NCBI RefSeq assembly: GCF_000716715.1 | Contig: NZ_JNYJ01000038.1 | Span: forward strand, 124,001-188,000 | Reading direction: 5' to 3' | Length of the DNA: 64,000 nt | Source of the DNA: Dactylosporangium aurantiacum | GTDB lineage: Bacteria; Actinomycetota; Actinomycetes; Mycobacteriales; Micromonosporaceae | Shown here: positions 16,224 to 24,782 of the stretch, in pieces | Layout of the letters: each line of letters opens with the position of its first letter | Position numbering within the stretch: position 1 is the stretch's first letter | Made by a program: the position numbers and the translations under genes | The notes under the pieces: model-generated | The model's database searches: none | Seen by the model: only the letters and a program-made list of their open reading frames with translations | Told to the model about the DNA's origin: nothing

Positions 16224-18242
16224 GTGGCACGCCTGCGGGCACGGATCGAGCGAGCGGCTGCGCTGCACCGGCACACCGCTGCGCTGGTCGCCGCCGCCGG
16301 GCCGATCCTTGACGGGTACTCGCCGAGTGCGGCGCCGGCGGGGCAGTACGCGGAACAGCACGACCTGACGGCGGAGCTGCGGGCCGATGCGAACCTGCTG
16401 GCCCCAGGGTGGCTGGGGGCGCAGCTGGACGCGCTCGCGCCGACCACGCCGCTCGGGGGGCCGTTGCCGCCCACGTTCGTGCGGGTCGGGCAGGCGCATC
16501 CGCTCGACGACGCGCGGTTCCCGGTGGTGGTGCCGTTGCTGCGGGCGGGGCACATCGCCATCGACGCCGATGCCAGGGACAGTCGGGTCGCGGGTTTGCT
16601 GCGCAGCCTGGTGCTGCGGCTGCTCGCGTCGTCGCCGCCGGGGTCGGTGCGGATCAGGGCCGTGGACGCGGTGGACTCGGGGGCCACGTTCGGGTGGTTC
16701 ACCGGCATCGAATCGATCATGCCGCCGCCGGTCAGCGACGCGGAGGGGTTGCGTGCCGTACTGGACGAGGGCGAGCAATGGATCGCCGCCCGGACTGACG
16801 GGCCTGGGCCGACGCTGCTGATCGTGATCGCGTCGCTGCCCGAGCTGACCGAGGGCCGGGACCTGGCGAGGATCGCGGGGCTGGCGCACGCGGGGCCGGC
16901 CGGACGGTTGCACCTGATCGCCGCGGGCTGGCCGCCGCCGCCGTTGACGGCGGAGACGACGCAGGCGCCGCTGCCGCACGCGACGCAGATCGCGATCCGC
17001 AACCCGCACGCCTGGGTGGGTGACCCGCCCGGCGCCACGTTCTCGGGCACCGGCGTGACGCCGGCCAGGCTCAATGCTCCGGTCTACCTCGACCCCGATC
17101 CGCCCGCCGATCTGGTACGCCGTGTCTGCGCCCAACTGGCCGGCCCCTGGGGCTCCCCGCCGGTCCAGATGGGTGAGCCGAGCCGGACCGCGTGGCTCAA
17201 CTACGTGGCCGCGGGGCAGCGGCTCGACGCGGTGCGGCGGGAGGTGATCGCGGTCGTCGCGGAGCACAAGGCGGCACTGAAGGCGGCCCGCGACGACCTG
17301 TCCGCGATCCGGGCGAAGCTCGCCCACCATCAGGCGTACCTGACCGAGGTGGCCCAGGAGGTCGGCGGCCGGCCGTTCGAGCTCGTGCCGAGCTGGCAGG
17401 AGACGCAGGCCGCCGCGGCGGTGCTCACCGGCGCGGCGCAGCCCGCCGCCGGACGCCGCCGCGGAGGCGCCCCGGTCCCGGCGTCGGCACCGCCGGCGGC
17501 GTACCCGCAGCAGGGTTCGCGCACGGCGACGCTGCCCGTCAGCGCGCCGCCCGCGGCGCCCGGGGTGAGCAGCCCGGCGCCGCCACCGCCGACGGGCAAC
17601 CTCTACATGGGCAGCACCGCGGGCAACACCGGCGCGATCATGGGCCCGTTCCAGCAGTACCCCGGGACCGGCGGCGCCTTGCACGGCCCGACCGGCGCGC
17701 AACCGGTCTACCGCCCGCCGGTGAGCGGTGTCCCGGCGAAACAGGTCAGCGGTGGCCCCGTCCGCCCGGCGGCGGTCAGCGGCGTCCCCGTGTCCGTGGC
17801 CACCAACGCCACCGGAACGGGCGCCGTACGCCCGCTGAGCCCTCCAGCGCCCGATTCCCTGCCCGGGAGGGTGTCCCATGCCCTCCGCGTCGCGGCGGCC
17901 GGTCTGAAGCAGTCTGAGGCGGCCCTCGCCACGCCCGACGGGGCCGGCACGGCGTCCAGTACACGGGTCTGGATCAACGCCGCGGTGTACTTCACGTTCG
18001 CGGTGCTCGCGGCGGTGGTCCAGGTGCCGACGCTGCTGGCGGGTGAGCGGTTCGACGAGATCAGCCTGCTGGCACTGCCGTGCGCGCTGGTGCTGCCGGC
18101 GCTGGCGTTCGGGCTGGGCTGGCTGACGATCGGGGCGACGACCCGCCGGCCCACGTCGAGGACCCCGGTGATGGGCATGGCGATCAGCCTGCTGTCGCTG
18201 ATCCCGATGATCGTGTTCGCCGCCGTGCTGTTCCTGGACTGA
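16224..18242 (+). CDS. FtsK/EccC-like protein without P-loop, C-terminal membrane anchor
   Basis: 672 residues. The region about 80-270 follows the FtsK/SpoIIIE pattern around the nucleotide site (VRVGQAHPLDDARFPVVVPL, then RSLVLRLLASSPPGSVRI, then TLLIVIASLPEL and LHLIAAGW), but where Walker A should be the sequence reads GHIAIDADARDSR, with no GxGKS. About 320-360 is a possible coiled coil, 395-560 is Ala/Pro/Gly-rich, and three hydrophobic helices lie between about 580 and 672. GTG 16224 has GGAAAGGGG 4 nt upstream. It is probably a pseudo-ATPase or scaffold. Whether it works with the type IV-like operon is inference from proximity. Confidence 0.6.
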   Translation: MARLRARIERAAALHRHTAALVAAAGPILDGYSPSAAPAGQYAEQHDLTAELRADANLLAPGWLGAQLDALAPTTPLGGPLPPTFVRVGQAHPLDDARFPVVVPLLRAGHIAIDADARDSRVAGLLRSLVLRLLASSPPGSVRIRAVDAVDSGATFGWFTGIESIMPPPVSDAEGLRAVLDEGEQWIAARTDGPGPTLLIVIASLPELTEGRDLARIAGLAHAGPAGRLHLIAAGWPPPPLTAETTQAPLPHATQIAIRNPHAWVGDPPGATFSGTGVTPARLNAPVYLDPDPPADLVRRVCAQLAGPWGSPPVQMGEPSRTAWLNYVAAGQRLDAVRREVIAVVAEHKAALKAARDDLSAIRAKLAHHQAYLTEVAQEVGGRPFELVPSWQETQAAAAVLTGAAQPAAGRRRGGAPVPASAPPAAYPQQGSRTATLPVSAPPAAPGVSSPAPPPPTGNLYMGSTAGNTGAIMGPFQQYPGTGGALHGPTGAQPVYRPPVSGVPAKQVSGGPVRPAAVSGVPVSVATNATGTGAVRPLSPPAPDSLPGRVSHALRVAAAGLKQSEAALATPDGAGTASSTRVWINAAVYFTFAVLAAVVQVPTLLAGERFDEISLLALPCALVLPALAFGLGWLTIGATTRRPTSRTPVMGMAISLLSLIPMIVFAAVLFLD

Positions 18243-18308
18243 CCCGGACCGGCAAGCGGACCGGCCCGGACCAGCAAGCGGACCGGCCCGGACCGGCAAG
18301 CGGACCGG
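18243..18308. repeat. Three 22-bp tandem repeats
   Basis: Units at 18243-18264, 18265-18286 and 18287-18308; the first and third are identical and the second differs at one base. A degenerate fourth unit follows. They fill most of the gap between the convergent stops of the FtsK-like gene and folE, that is, the right edge of the block separating folP from folE. Confidence 0.9.
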
Positions 18309-18364
18309 CCCGACCAACGAGCGGGCTGGCCGGACCGGCCCGGAACAGCACGGACAGTGAAAAG

Positions 18365-18997
18365 CTAGCTGCGCAGGATGAGCGACATCGCCTCGGCGCG
18401 GGACTTCGCGTCGTCGCGCAGCAGCCCTCGTACGGCAGACGTGATCGTCCGCGAGCCACCCTTCTGGATGCCACGCATCGACATGCACAGGTGCGTGCAC
18501 TCGATGACCACGATGACGCCGCGCGGGTTGAGCTCGGACATCAGCAGGTCGGCGATCTGCGAGGTGAGCCGCTCCTGGACCTGCGGGCGGCGGGCATACA
18601 CCTCGACGAGCCTGGCCAGCTTCGACAGGCCGGTGATGCGGCCGTCGTGGCCGGGGATGTAGCCGATGTGCGCGACGCCGTGGAACGGCAGCAGGTGGTG
18701 CTCGCACATCGACGTGACCTCGATGTCGCGGACGAGCACGAGCTCCTCGTGGTCGGCCTCGAACGTCGTGGACAGGACCTGGGCGGGGTCGACGCGCAGG
18801 CCGGCGAAGAGCTCGGCGTACGCGCGGGCGACCCGGGCGGGCGTCTTGCGCAGCCCGTCGCGGTCGGGGTCCTCGCCGACGGCGAGGAGGATCTCGCGGA
18901 CCGCGGCCTCGATGCGCTTCAGGTCGACGTTGCGCTCGACCTCGACGCCGCCGAGCTTGCCGCTGACGAGCCGGGCGGCGACATGGTCGAGCTCCAC
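18365..18997 (-). CDS. folE: GTP cyclohydrolase I
   Basis: First enzyme of folate synthesis, converting GTP to 7,8-dihydroneopterin triphosphate. 210 residues with [20 protein letters not shown], the zinc-binding [32 protein letters not shown] and [17 protein letters not shown] (second zinc Cys). The frame has no upstream ATG or GTG before a TAA inside the end of ftsH, so GTG 18997 is taken as start; the N-terminus is then shorter than in many actinobacterial FolE proteins. A strong hairpin separates it from ftsH, so its transcript may be independent or processed. Confidence 0.94.
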   Translation of the reverse strand: MELDHVAARLVSGKLGGVEVERNVDLKRIEAAVREILLAVGEDPDRDGLRKTPARVARAYAELFAGLRVDPAQVLSTTFEADHEELVLVRDIEVTSMCEHHLLPFHGVAHIGYIPGHDGRITGLSKLARLVEVYARRPQVQERLTSQIADLLMSELNPRGVIVVIECTHLCMSMRGIQKGGSRTITSAVRGLLRDDAKSRAEAMSLILRS

Positions 18998-19040
18998 CGC
19001 GGCGTCGGCGTCGAAGTGGTCCGCGGTGGTGTCCAGGGAC

Positions 19041-19077
19041 GCACCGAGCCCGACGACATTGTCGTCGGGCTCGGTGC
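19041..19077 (-). terminator. 17-bp perfect hairpin between ftsH and folE
   Basis: GCACCGAGCCCGACGAC (19041-19057) and its exact complement (19061-19077) enclose a 3-nt loop. It lies 12 nt beyond the ftsH stop and 43 nt before the folE start, both genes running leftward. It could terminate or attenuate ftsH transcripts, or be an mRNA processing site. Confidence 0.7.
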
Positions 19078-19089
19078 TGCTGATCTCGT

Positions 19090-21093
19090 TCAGCTCTTAC
19101 CGTCCGTGGTCTCGCCGCCGCTGGTGATCCGCACGTGGTCACCGTCGCCGTTCACCCCGACCGGCTGGCCGACCTCGGCGCCGTTCGCGCCGGGCTCCAG
19201 GGCCCGCCGCCGGCGGCCGTTGCCGCTGTACGGCGCCATCGGCGGCCGCTTGACGACGCGGGCGCAGATGCGGGCCATGTCGGCCTGGGAGATGGTCTCC
19301 TTCTCGAACAGCTCCTCGACGATCTGGTCGAGGACGTCGCGGTACTCGACCAGGATCTCCCACGCCTCGTCGTGCGCGATCTCGATGAGGGCGCGCATCT
19401 CGCCGTCGATCTCGGCCGCGACCTTCTCCGAGTAGTCCCGCTCGTGGCCCATCGTGCGGCCCAGGAACGGCTCGCCGTCGCCCACGCCGTACTTGACGGC
19501 GCCGAGCTTGGCGCTCATGCCGTACTCCGTGATCATGGAGCGGGCAAGGGCGGTGGCCTTCTCGATGTCGTTGCCGGCACCGGTGGTCGGCTCGTGGAAG
19601 ACGAGCTCCTCGGCGGCCCGGCCACCCAGCGCGTAGGCCAGGGTGTCGATCATCTCGGAGCGGGTCTGCGTGTACTTGTCCTCGGTCGGCAGGACCAGCG
19701 TGTGGCCCAGTGAACGGCCGCGGGACAGGATCGTCACCTTGTGCACCGGAGCGGAGTGCGGCAGCGCCCAGGCGACGAGCGCGTGACCGCCCTCGTGGTA
19801 GGCGGTGACCCGCTTCTCGTGGTCGCTCATGATGCGGGTGCGCCGCTCCGGGCCCGCGATGACCCGGTCGATGGCCTCTTCGAGGTAGTCGTTGGTGATC
19901 GCACGCTTCTCGTTACGTGCGGTCAGCAGCGCTGCCTCGTTGATGACGTTGGCCAGGTCCGCGCCCGTGAAGCCGGGCGTGCGGCGGGCGACCGAGTCGA
20001 GGTCGACGTCGGGCGTGAAGGGCTTGCCCTTCGCGTGCACCCGGAGGATGGCCTTGCGGCCCTCCATGTCGGGGCGGTCGACGGCGATCTGCCGGTCGAA
20101 GCGGCCCGGCCGCAGCAGGGCGGGGTCGAGGATGTCGGGCCGGTTGGTGGCCGCGATCAGGATCACGCCGCCCTTGGTGTCGAAGCCGTCCATCTCGACG
20201 AGGAGCTGGTTGAGCGTCTGCTCGCGCTCGTCGTGACCGCCGCCCATGCCGGCGCCGCGGTGGCGGCCGACGGCGTCGATCTCGTCGACGAAGACGATGG
20301 CGGGCGCGTTCGCCTTGGCCTGCTCGAACAGGTCACGGACCCGGGAGGCACCGACACCGACGAACATCTCGACGAAGTCCGAGCCGGAGATCGAGTAGAA
20401 CGGCACCCCGGCCTCGCCGGCGACGGCGCGGGCCAGCAGCGTCTTACCGGTGCCGGGCGGGCCGTAGAGCAGGACGCCCTTCGGGATCTTGGCGCCGAGG
20501 GCCTGGTACTTCGCCGGGGCCTGCAGGAAGTCCTTGATCTCGTGCAGCTCCTCGACAGCCTCGTCGGAGCCGGCCACGTCGGCGAACGTCGTCTTCGGCG
20601 TGTCCTTGGAGATCAGCTTCGCCTTCGACTTGCCGAAGTTGAGCACCCTGGAGCCGCCGCCCTGCATCTGCGACATGAACAGCAGCAGCAGCACGACCAG
20701 CACCGCGATGGGCAGCAAGTTGATCAGCAGGCTGACGAATATGTTGTCCTGCGTGACATTGACGTTGTACTGGTCGAGCTTCTTGTCCGCCTGCAACGTC
20801 GCGAGCTCCGTCTGGAGATCATCGGCGAACTGTGCGGAGAACTGCGTCTCGACCTTGTCCGTCTTGGTGTTCTTGATTGTTTCCTTCGACCGCAGGTCAA
20901 GCCTGAGCGTCTGCTCCTTGTCCTGAATCACCGCCTTCTTGGCCTTGCCCTCACGCAACAGGGCAAGCACCTGCGATGTGTCCGCCTTCGTGTAGCTGGG
21001 GCCGGACGTGAAGAAGGAACTCAGAATGATCGCACCGATGATCACGAGGAGGATCCAGACCACCGGCCGGCGGAACAAACGGGTACGTTCCAT
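19090..21093 (-). CDS. ftsH: ATP-dependent zinc metalloprotease FtsH
   Basis: Membrane-anchored AAA+ protease for quality control of membrane and soluble proteins. 667 residues: a membrane helix at about 9-27, an extracytoplasmic domain, a second helix (about 110-130), the AAA module with Walker A GPPGTGKT (Lys217), Walker B IVFVDEID and the [20 protein letters not shown] second region of homology, then the protease domain with HEGGH (His433, Glu434, His437). The C-terminal about 45 residues are Gly/Arg-rich. ATG 21093 ([10 protein letters not shown]) is chosen over longer frames because it gives the standard N-terminus, although no Shine-Dalgarno is evident. Confidence 0.97.
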   Translation of the reverse strand: MERTRLFRRPVVWILLVIIGAIILSSFFTSGPSYTKADTSQVLALLREGKAKKAVIQDKEQTLRLDLRSKETIKNTKTDKVETQFSAQFADDLQTELATLQADKKLDQYNVNVTQDNIFVSLLINLLPIAVLVVLLLLFMSQMQGGGSRVLNFGKSKAKLISKDTPKTTFADVAGSDEAVEELHEIKDFLQAPAKYQALGAKIPKGVLLYGPPGTGKTLLARAVAGEAGVPFYSISGSDFVEMFVGVGASRVRDLFEQAKANAPAIVFVDEIDAVGRHRGAGMGGGHDEREQTLNQLLVEMDGFDTKGGVILIAATNRPDILDPALLRPGRFDRQIAVDRPDMEGRKAILRVHAKGKPFTPDVDLDSVARRTPGFTGADLANVINEAALLTARNEKRAITNDYLEEAIDRVIAGPERRTRIMSDHEKRVTAYHEGGHALVAWALPHSAPVHKVTILSRGRSLGHTLVLPTEDKYTQTRSEMIDTLAYALGGRAAEELVFHEPTTGAGNDIEKATALARSMITEYGMSAKLGAVKYGVGDGEPFLGRTMGHERDYSEKVAAEIDGEMRALIEIAHDEAWEILVEYRDVLDQIVEELFEKETISQADMARICARVVKRPPMAPYSGNGRRRRALEPGANGAEVGQPVGVNGDGDHVRITSGGETTDGKS

Positions 21094-21305
21094 GTTGTCG
21101 TCGGGCGCACGCGGCGCCCGGCCCCTCCATCCGTAAGGCCGCTGACCGCGCCGGACCCACTGTGCCGACGCGATGTCAAAAGCGTCGAGGAGTATGGCCC
21201 GGTTGACGCTCGTGACCATTTGACGGTACACCGTGGCACCGACAGTCGCGGATCGGCGTGGGCCGGGACGCTGATGCTCCCAGCAGACTCCCAGGAAGGA
21301 CGGGG

Positions 21306-21881
21306 TCAGCCGCGCCCGTAGACCGACGGCTTGAGCACGCCGACGAAGGGCAGGTCACGGTACCGCTCGGCGTAGTCGAGCCCGTAGCCGACGACGAACT
21401 CGCTGGGGATGTCGTACCCGACGTAGCGCACCGGCACGTTCACTCTCAGCGCATCGGGCTTGCGCAGCAGCGCCACCACGTCGACCTGCGCCGCGGAGCG
21501 GCTCTGCAGGTACTTGAGCAGCCACGACAGTGTGAGACCCGAGTCGACGATGTCCTCGACCACGATCACGTGCCGGCCGGCGATGTCGCGGTCCAGGTCC
21601 TTGAGGATCCGCACGACCCCGGAGGACGTGGTGCCCTGCCCGTACGACGAAACGGCCATGAACTCGAGCTCCACCGGTGGACCGACCCGCCCCAGCGCGC
21701 GGGCGAAGTCCGCCATGAACATGACGGCGCCCTTGAGCACACCGACCAGGAGGATGGACTCGGCGTCGGAATAGTCCGCCGCCACCTGCTTCGCGAGCTC
21801 CGCGGTCTTCTCGCGGATCTGCTCCTCGCTGATGATCACGTGGTCGATGTCGGACGCGTGCCAGGTGGTGCCGTCGGCCAT
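21306..21881 (-). CDS. hpt: Hypoxanthine phosphoribosyltransferase
   Basis: Purine salvage enzyme making IMP or GMP from hypoxanthine or guanine and PRPP. 191 residues; the PRPP-binding loop is [17 protein letters not shown], the flexible loop region is [13 protein letters not shown], and the base-binding [20 protein letters not shown] is intact. It lies upstream of ftsH on the same strand with a 212-nt gap that contains no other gene. The tilS-hpt-ftsH order is ancient and conserved; here a gamma-glutamyltransferase-like gene separates tilS and hpt. Confidence 0.96.
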   Translation of the reverse strand: MADGTTWHASDIDHVIISEEQIREKTAELAKQVAADYSDAESILLVGVLKGAVMFMADFARALGRVGPPVELEFMAVSSYGQGTTSSGVVRILKDLDRDIAGRHVIVVEDIVDSGLTLSWLLKYLQSRSAAQVDVVALLRKPDALRVNVPVRYVGYDIPSEFVVGYGLDYAERYRDLPFVGVLKPSVYGRG

Positions 21882-21966
21882 ACACCTAGCCTGCCGTATC
21901 GGCTCTTCCGGATCGACGGCGGGTCACCCTCCAAGAGATCCGCGTCGCAGCGGCCGGCGGTGGGGG

Positions 21967-23586
21967 TCAGTACCCCACGGCCGCGCCGTCGGCCCGCGGC
22001 TCGGATCCGGCGACATAGCCGGACGGGGTGCGCCAGATCGCCTGCCCGTACCCGAACGCCCCCTGCTCGTCGACGACGCGCACCTCGTGACCGCGGCGGC
22101 GCAGGCCGTCGGCGGCGTGTGCGAGGCCCGGCTCGAGGCGCACGTCCAGCCCCGTGTGCCAGTACCAGCGCGGCCGGTCGAGCGCGGCCTGCGGATCCAG
22201 CAGGTCGTCGACGGTCGAGCGGACCACCTGCACGTGGCCCTGTGGCTGCATGTGGCCACCCATCACGCCGAACGGTCCGACCGCCGCGCCGTCCCTGGTC
22301 AGGAAGCCCGGGATGATCGTGTGGAACGGCCGCCGCCCCGGCCCGACCGCGTTCGGGTGACCTTCGGCGAGCGCGAACCCGGCACCGCGGTTCTGCAGGC
22401 TGAACCCCGTGCCGGGCACCACCACGTGCGAGCCGAAGCCCATGTAGTTCGACTGGACCAGGCTGACCATGAGCCCGTCGGCGTCCGCGGTGCACAGGTA
22501 GACCGTCCCGCCCCGCGCCGGGTCGCCCGGAGGGTGCTCGACCGCCCGGTCGCCGATGCGCGCCCGGCGTCGCGCCAGGTAGCCGGGATCCAGCCAATGC
22601 GGCGGCTGTACCACCAGCGCCGGATCCCCCACGTACGCGTGCGCGTCGGCGAAGCCCAGTTTCACCGCCTCGATCTGGCGGTGCAGGTCCTCCTCGCCAC
22701 CGGCGGCGAAGCCGTCCAGGATGCCGAGTGCCTGCAGCGCGGCGATGCCCTGCCCGTTCGGTGGCAGCTCCCAGACGTCGTGGTCGCGGTACCGGACCGA
22801 CAGCGGCTCGACCCAGAGCGACGCGTGCCCGGCCAGATCGGCCTCGCGCAGCAGGCCACCGGTCCGTTCGGCGTGCGCCACCATCGCCTCGGCGAGCTCA
22901 CCCCGGTAGAACGAGGCCGCGCCGGTCCCCGCGATCGAGCGCAGCGTGCGGGCGGCGTCGGGGTTGCTGAAGCGCTCCCCCGCCCGCGGCGCCCGGCCGC
23001 CGTACGTGAAGACGCGACTCCACTCCGTGAACTCCTCGCCGGACAGGCCGGCCTGGACCACTTCGACGGCGCGGTCCCAGTGGTGAGCGACGGTCGGCGA
23101 GACGGGGTAGCCGTGCTCGGCGTACGCGACGGCATCCTCGAACAGCTCCGCGAACGGCCGCGACCCGAACCGTTCGTGCAGGTCACGCCAGCCGGCCGGG
23201 GCGCCGGGCACGGTCACCGGCAGCCAGCCCCGGGCGGGCATGACCTGGGCGGCGAGGGCCTGCGCCCCGCCGAGCGCGGCCGCGGCCCGGGCGGCCGGCT
23301 CCCGGTCGAGGACCAGGTCCCGGGTCAGCAGCGCGGGCGACTTCCCGGAGCCGTTCAGCCCGTGCAGCTGTGAACCATCCCACACCAGGGCGAACAGGTC
23401 ACTGCCGATGTCGTTCGACCCCGGCTGCAGCACGGTCAGCGCGGCCGCGGTCGCGATGGCCGCGTCGACGGCGTTGCCGCCCCGGCGCAGGACGGCGAGC
23501 CCGGCGGACGCGGCGAGCGGCTGCGTGGTCGCCACGACCCCCCGCGGCGCGTAGACCGCCCGGCGCGGATGCAGGTGGTTCGACAT
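21967..23586 (-). CDS. Gamma-glutamyltransferase-like Ntn hydrolase (YwrD type)
   Basis: 539 residues of the gamma-glutamyltranspeptidase family, which self-cleaves to expose an N-terminal Thr nucleophile. RGGNAVDAAIATAAALTVLQP is the family N-terminal signature. The expected cleavage and nucleophile site appears as GGTVYLCTADADG, followed by SLVQSNYMGFGS; this is closer to YwrD and oxamate-amidohydrolase members than to classical TTHYSVVD enzymes. GVMGGHMQPQGHVQ follows. No signal peptide is apparent, so it is probably cytoplasmic. Substrate is not predictable. It interrupts the tilS-hpt-ftsH neighbourhood. Confidence 0.88.
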   Translation of the reverse strand: MSNHLHPRRAVYAPRGVVATTQPLAASAGLAVLRRGGNAVDAAIATAAALTVLQPGSNDIGSDLFALVWDGSQLHGLNGSGKSPALLTRDLVLDREPAARAAAALGGAQALAAQVMPARGWLPVTVPGAPAGWRDLHERFGSRPFAELFEDAVAYAEHGYPVSPTVAHHWDRAVEVVQAGLSGEEFTEWSRVFTYGGRAPRAGERFSNPDAARTLRSIAGTGAASFYRGELAEAMVAHAERTGGLLREADLAGHASLWVEPLSVRYRDHDVWELPPNGQGIAALQALGILDGFAAGGEEDLHRQIEAVKLGFADAHAYVGDPALVVQPPHWLDPGYLARRRARIGDRAVEHPPGDPARGGTVYLCTADADGLMVSLVQSNYMGFGSHVVVPGTGFSLQNRGAGFALAEGHPNAVGPGRRPFHTIIPGFLTRDGAAVGPFGVMGGHMQPQGHVQVVRSTVDDLLDPQAALDRPRWYWHTGLDVRLEPGLAHAADGLRRRGHEVRVVDEQGAFGYGQAIWRTPSGYVAGSEPRADGAAVGY

Positions 23587-23619
23587 CGGTTGATCTTAAG
23601 CGACACAGGCCGGCGTGCG

Positions 23620-23665
23620 GTGCCGACGGCGCTCGGCCCACCGTGCCGACGGCGCTCGGCCCACC
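23620..23665. repeat. Two 23-bp tandem repeats
   Basis: Identical 23-bp units at 23620-23642 and 23643-23665, with a partial third to about 23672. They lie between the start of the gamma-glutamyltransferase-like gene and the tilS end. Confidence 0.9.
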
Positions 23666-23742
23666 GTGCCGCGTCGGCCTTGTCCCAGGCGGCGCGGCCG
23701 GCCCAGGGTCGATACGCCGCAGGACGGAGGCCGGTCCGAGGC

Positions 23743-23830
23743 GGCTGGCTTGTCCGAGGCGGCTGGCTTGTCCGAGGCGGCTGGCTTGTCCGAGGCGGCG
23801 CAGCCGGCTCATCCGAGGCGGCGCAGCCGG
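23743..23830. repeat. Tandem repeat grown from the tilS 3' end
   Basis: GGCTGGCTTGTCCGAGGC occurs three times (23743-23760, 23761-23778, 23779-23796), followed by related 23-bp unit 23797-23819 and part unit 23820-23830. The last two include the tilS stop and its final codons (RLRRLG), so the array looks like outward duplication of the gene end; read on the minus strand the 18-bp units would encode repeated SRLGQA. Confidence 0.85.
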
Positions 23831-24777
23831 CCGTCCTGGCGGGCCACCCGCAACCCCCCGGGCAGCGCCGCCGGCCCTTGCCCGTGCCAGTCGGTGACCA
23901 GGTTGTCCATGGCGACCACGTGGCGATGCGACAGCGCCCCGCCCGACACCCCGAGCCGGCGGGCCCAGGCGTGCAGGACCCTCGTGCGGACCGCCTGCGG
24001 CAGCCGCTGCAGCTCGGCGACGTCGAGCTCGTCCGCCCCCGTGGCCGCCTTGTCGTACGCGTCCGCGGCCAGCTCGTCCAGCAGCGCGGTGTCGGCCGCC
24101 ACCAGCGCCGCGGTGCGGGCCAGATTGTCGATCACGGCCGGGCCGAGCGCGGCGACGAGGGGTCGGACCCGCGACCGGGCGTACGCGTGGTCGCTGTTGT
24201 GCGGGTCCTCCCACGGCGTCAGCCCGGCCACCTCGCACGCGGCCCGGGTGTCGGCCCGCGTCACGTCGAGCAGCGGCCGGGCGAAGCACACCCCCTGCCG
24301 CTCCCGCCGGGCCGGCATCCCGGCGAGCCCGTGCGGGCCGGCCCCGCGGGTCAGGGCCAGCAGCACCGTCTCGGCCTGGTCGTCCCGGGTGTGCCCGAGC
24401 AGGACCAGCGCCGCCCGGTGGGCCTTCGCGGCGGCGACGAGCGCGGCGTACCTGGCGTTGCGCGCGGACGCCTCCGGCCCGCCGTGCCCGGCGACCTTGA
24501 CCGTCCGCACGTCCACCGGGTCGAACTCGTGCTCGCGGGCCCACCCGGCGAGCCGCGCGGCCCGCTCCCCGGAGCCCGCCTGCAGCCCGTGATCGACCGT
24601 GACCAGCCCGCAGTGCGTCCGCATCCGCTGCGTGACGAACCGCGCCGCCACCGCCAGGGCCAGCGAGTCGGCACCACCTGAGCAGGCCACCAGCACCGTG
24701 TCACCCGGCGACATGTCGGCCAGGCCACGCCGGACCGCGGCACGCACCGCGGCCACGGCCGGCGCGAGCGCGGCCAC
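23809..24777 (-). CDS. tilS: tRNA(Ile)-lysidine synthetase
   Basis: Adds lysine to C34 of the CAU-anticodon isoleucine tRNA, an essential decoding step. 322 residues; the N-type ATP pyrophosphatase motif is VACSGGADSLAL, followed by VDHGLQ, LGHTRDDQAETVLL and the RPLLDVTRADTRAACEVAGL and DPHNSDHAYARSRVRP regions. The C-terminal domain is the short actinobacterial form. Its extreme C-terminus overlaps a tandem repeat. It starts 5 nt after the DUF2342 gene stop on the same strand. Confidence 0.95.
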   Translation of the reverse strand: MAALAPAVAAVRAAVRRGLADMSPGDTVLVACSGGADSLALAVAARFVTQRMRTHCGLVTVDHGLQAGSGERAARLAGWAREHEFDPVDVRTVKVAGHGGPEASARNARYAALVAAAKAHRAALVLLGHTRDDQAETVLLALTRGAGPHGLAGMPARRERQGVCFARPLLDVTRADTRAACEVAGLTPWEDPHNSDHAYARSRVRPLVAALGPAVIDNLARTAALVAADTALLDELAADAYDKAATGADELDVAELQRLPQAVRTRVLHAWARRLGVSGGALSHRHVVAMDNLVTDWHGQGPAALPGGLRVARQDGRLRRLG

Positions 24778-24782
24778 CGCGA

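Noticed and set aside
16224..18242. Functional FtsK or VirD4 coupling ATPase
   Set aside because: No Walker A sequence is present at the expected place or elsewhere in the protein.
23620..23830. CRISPR or attachment site
   Set aside because: Short contiguous repeats of two different lengths, with no spacers and no integrase; explained by tandem duplication.
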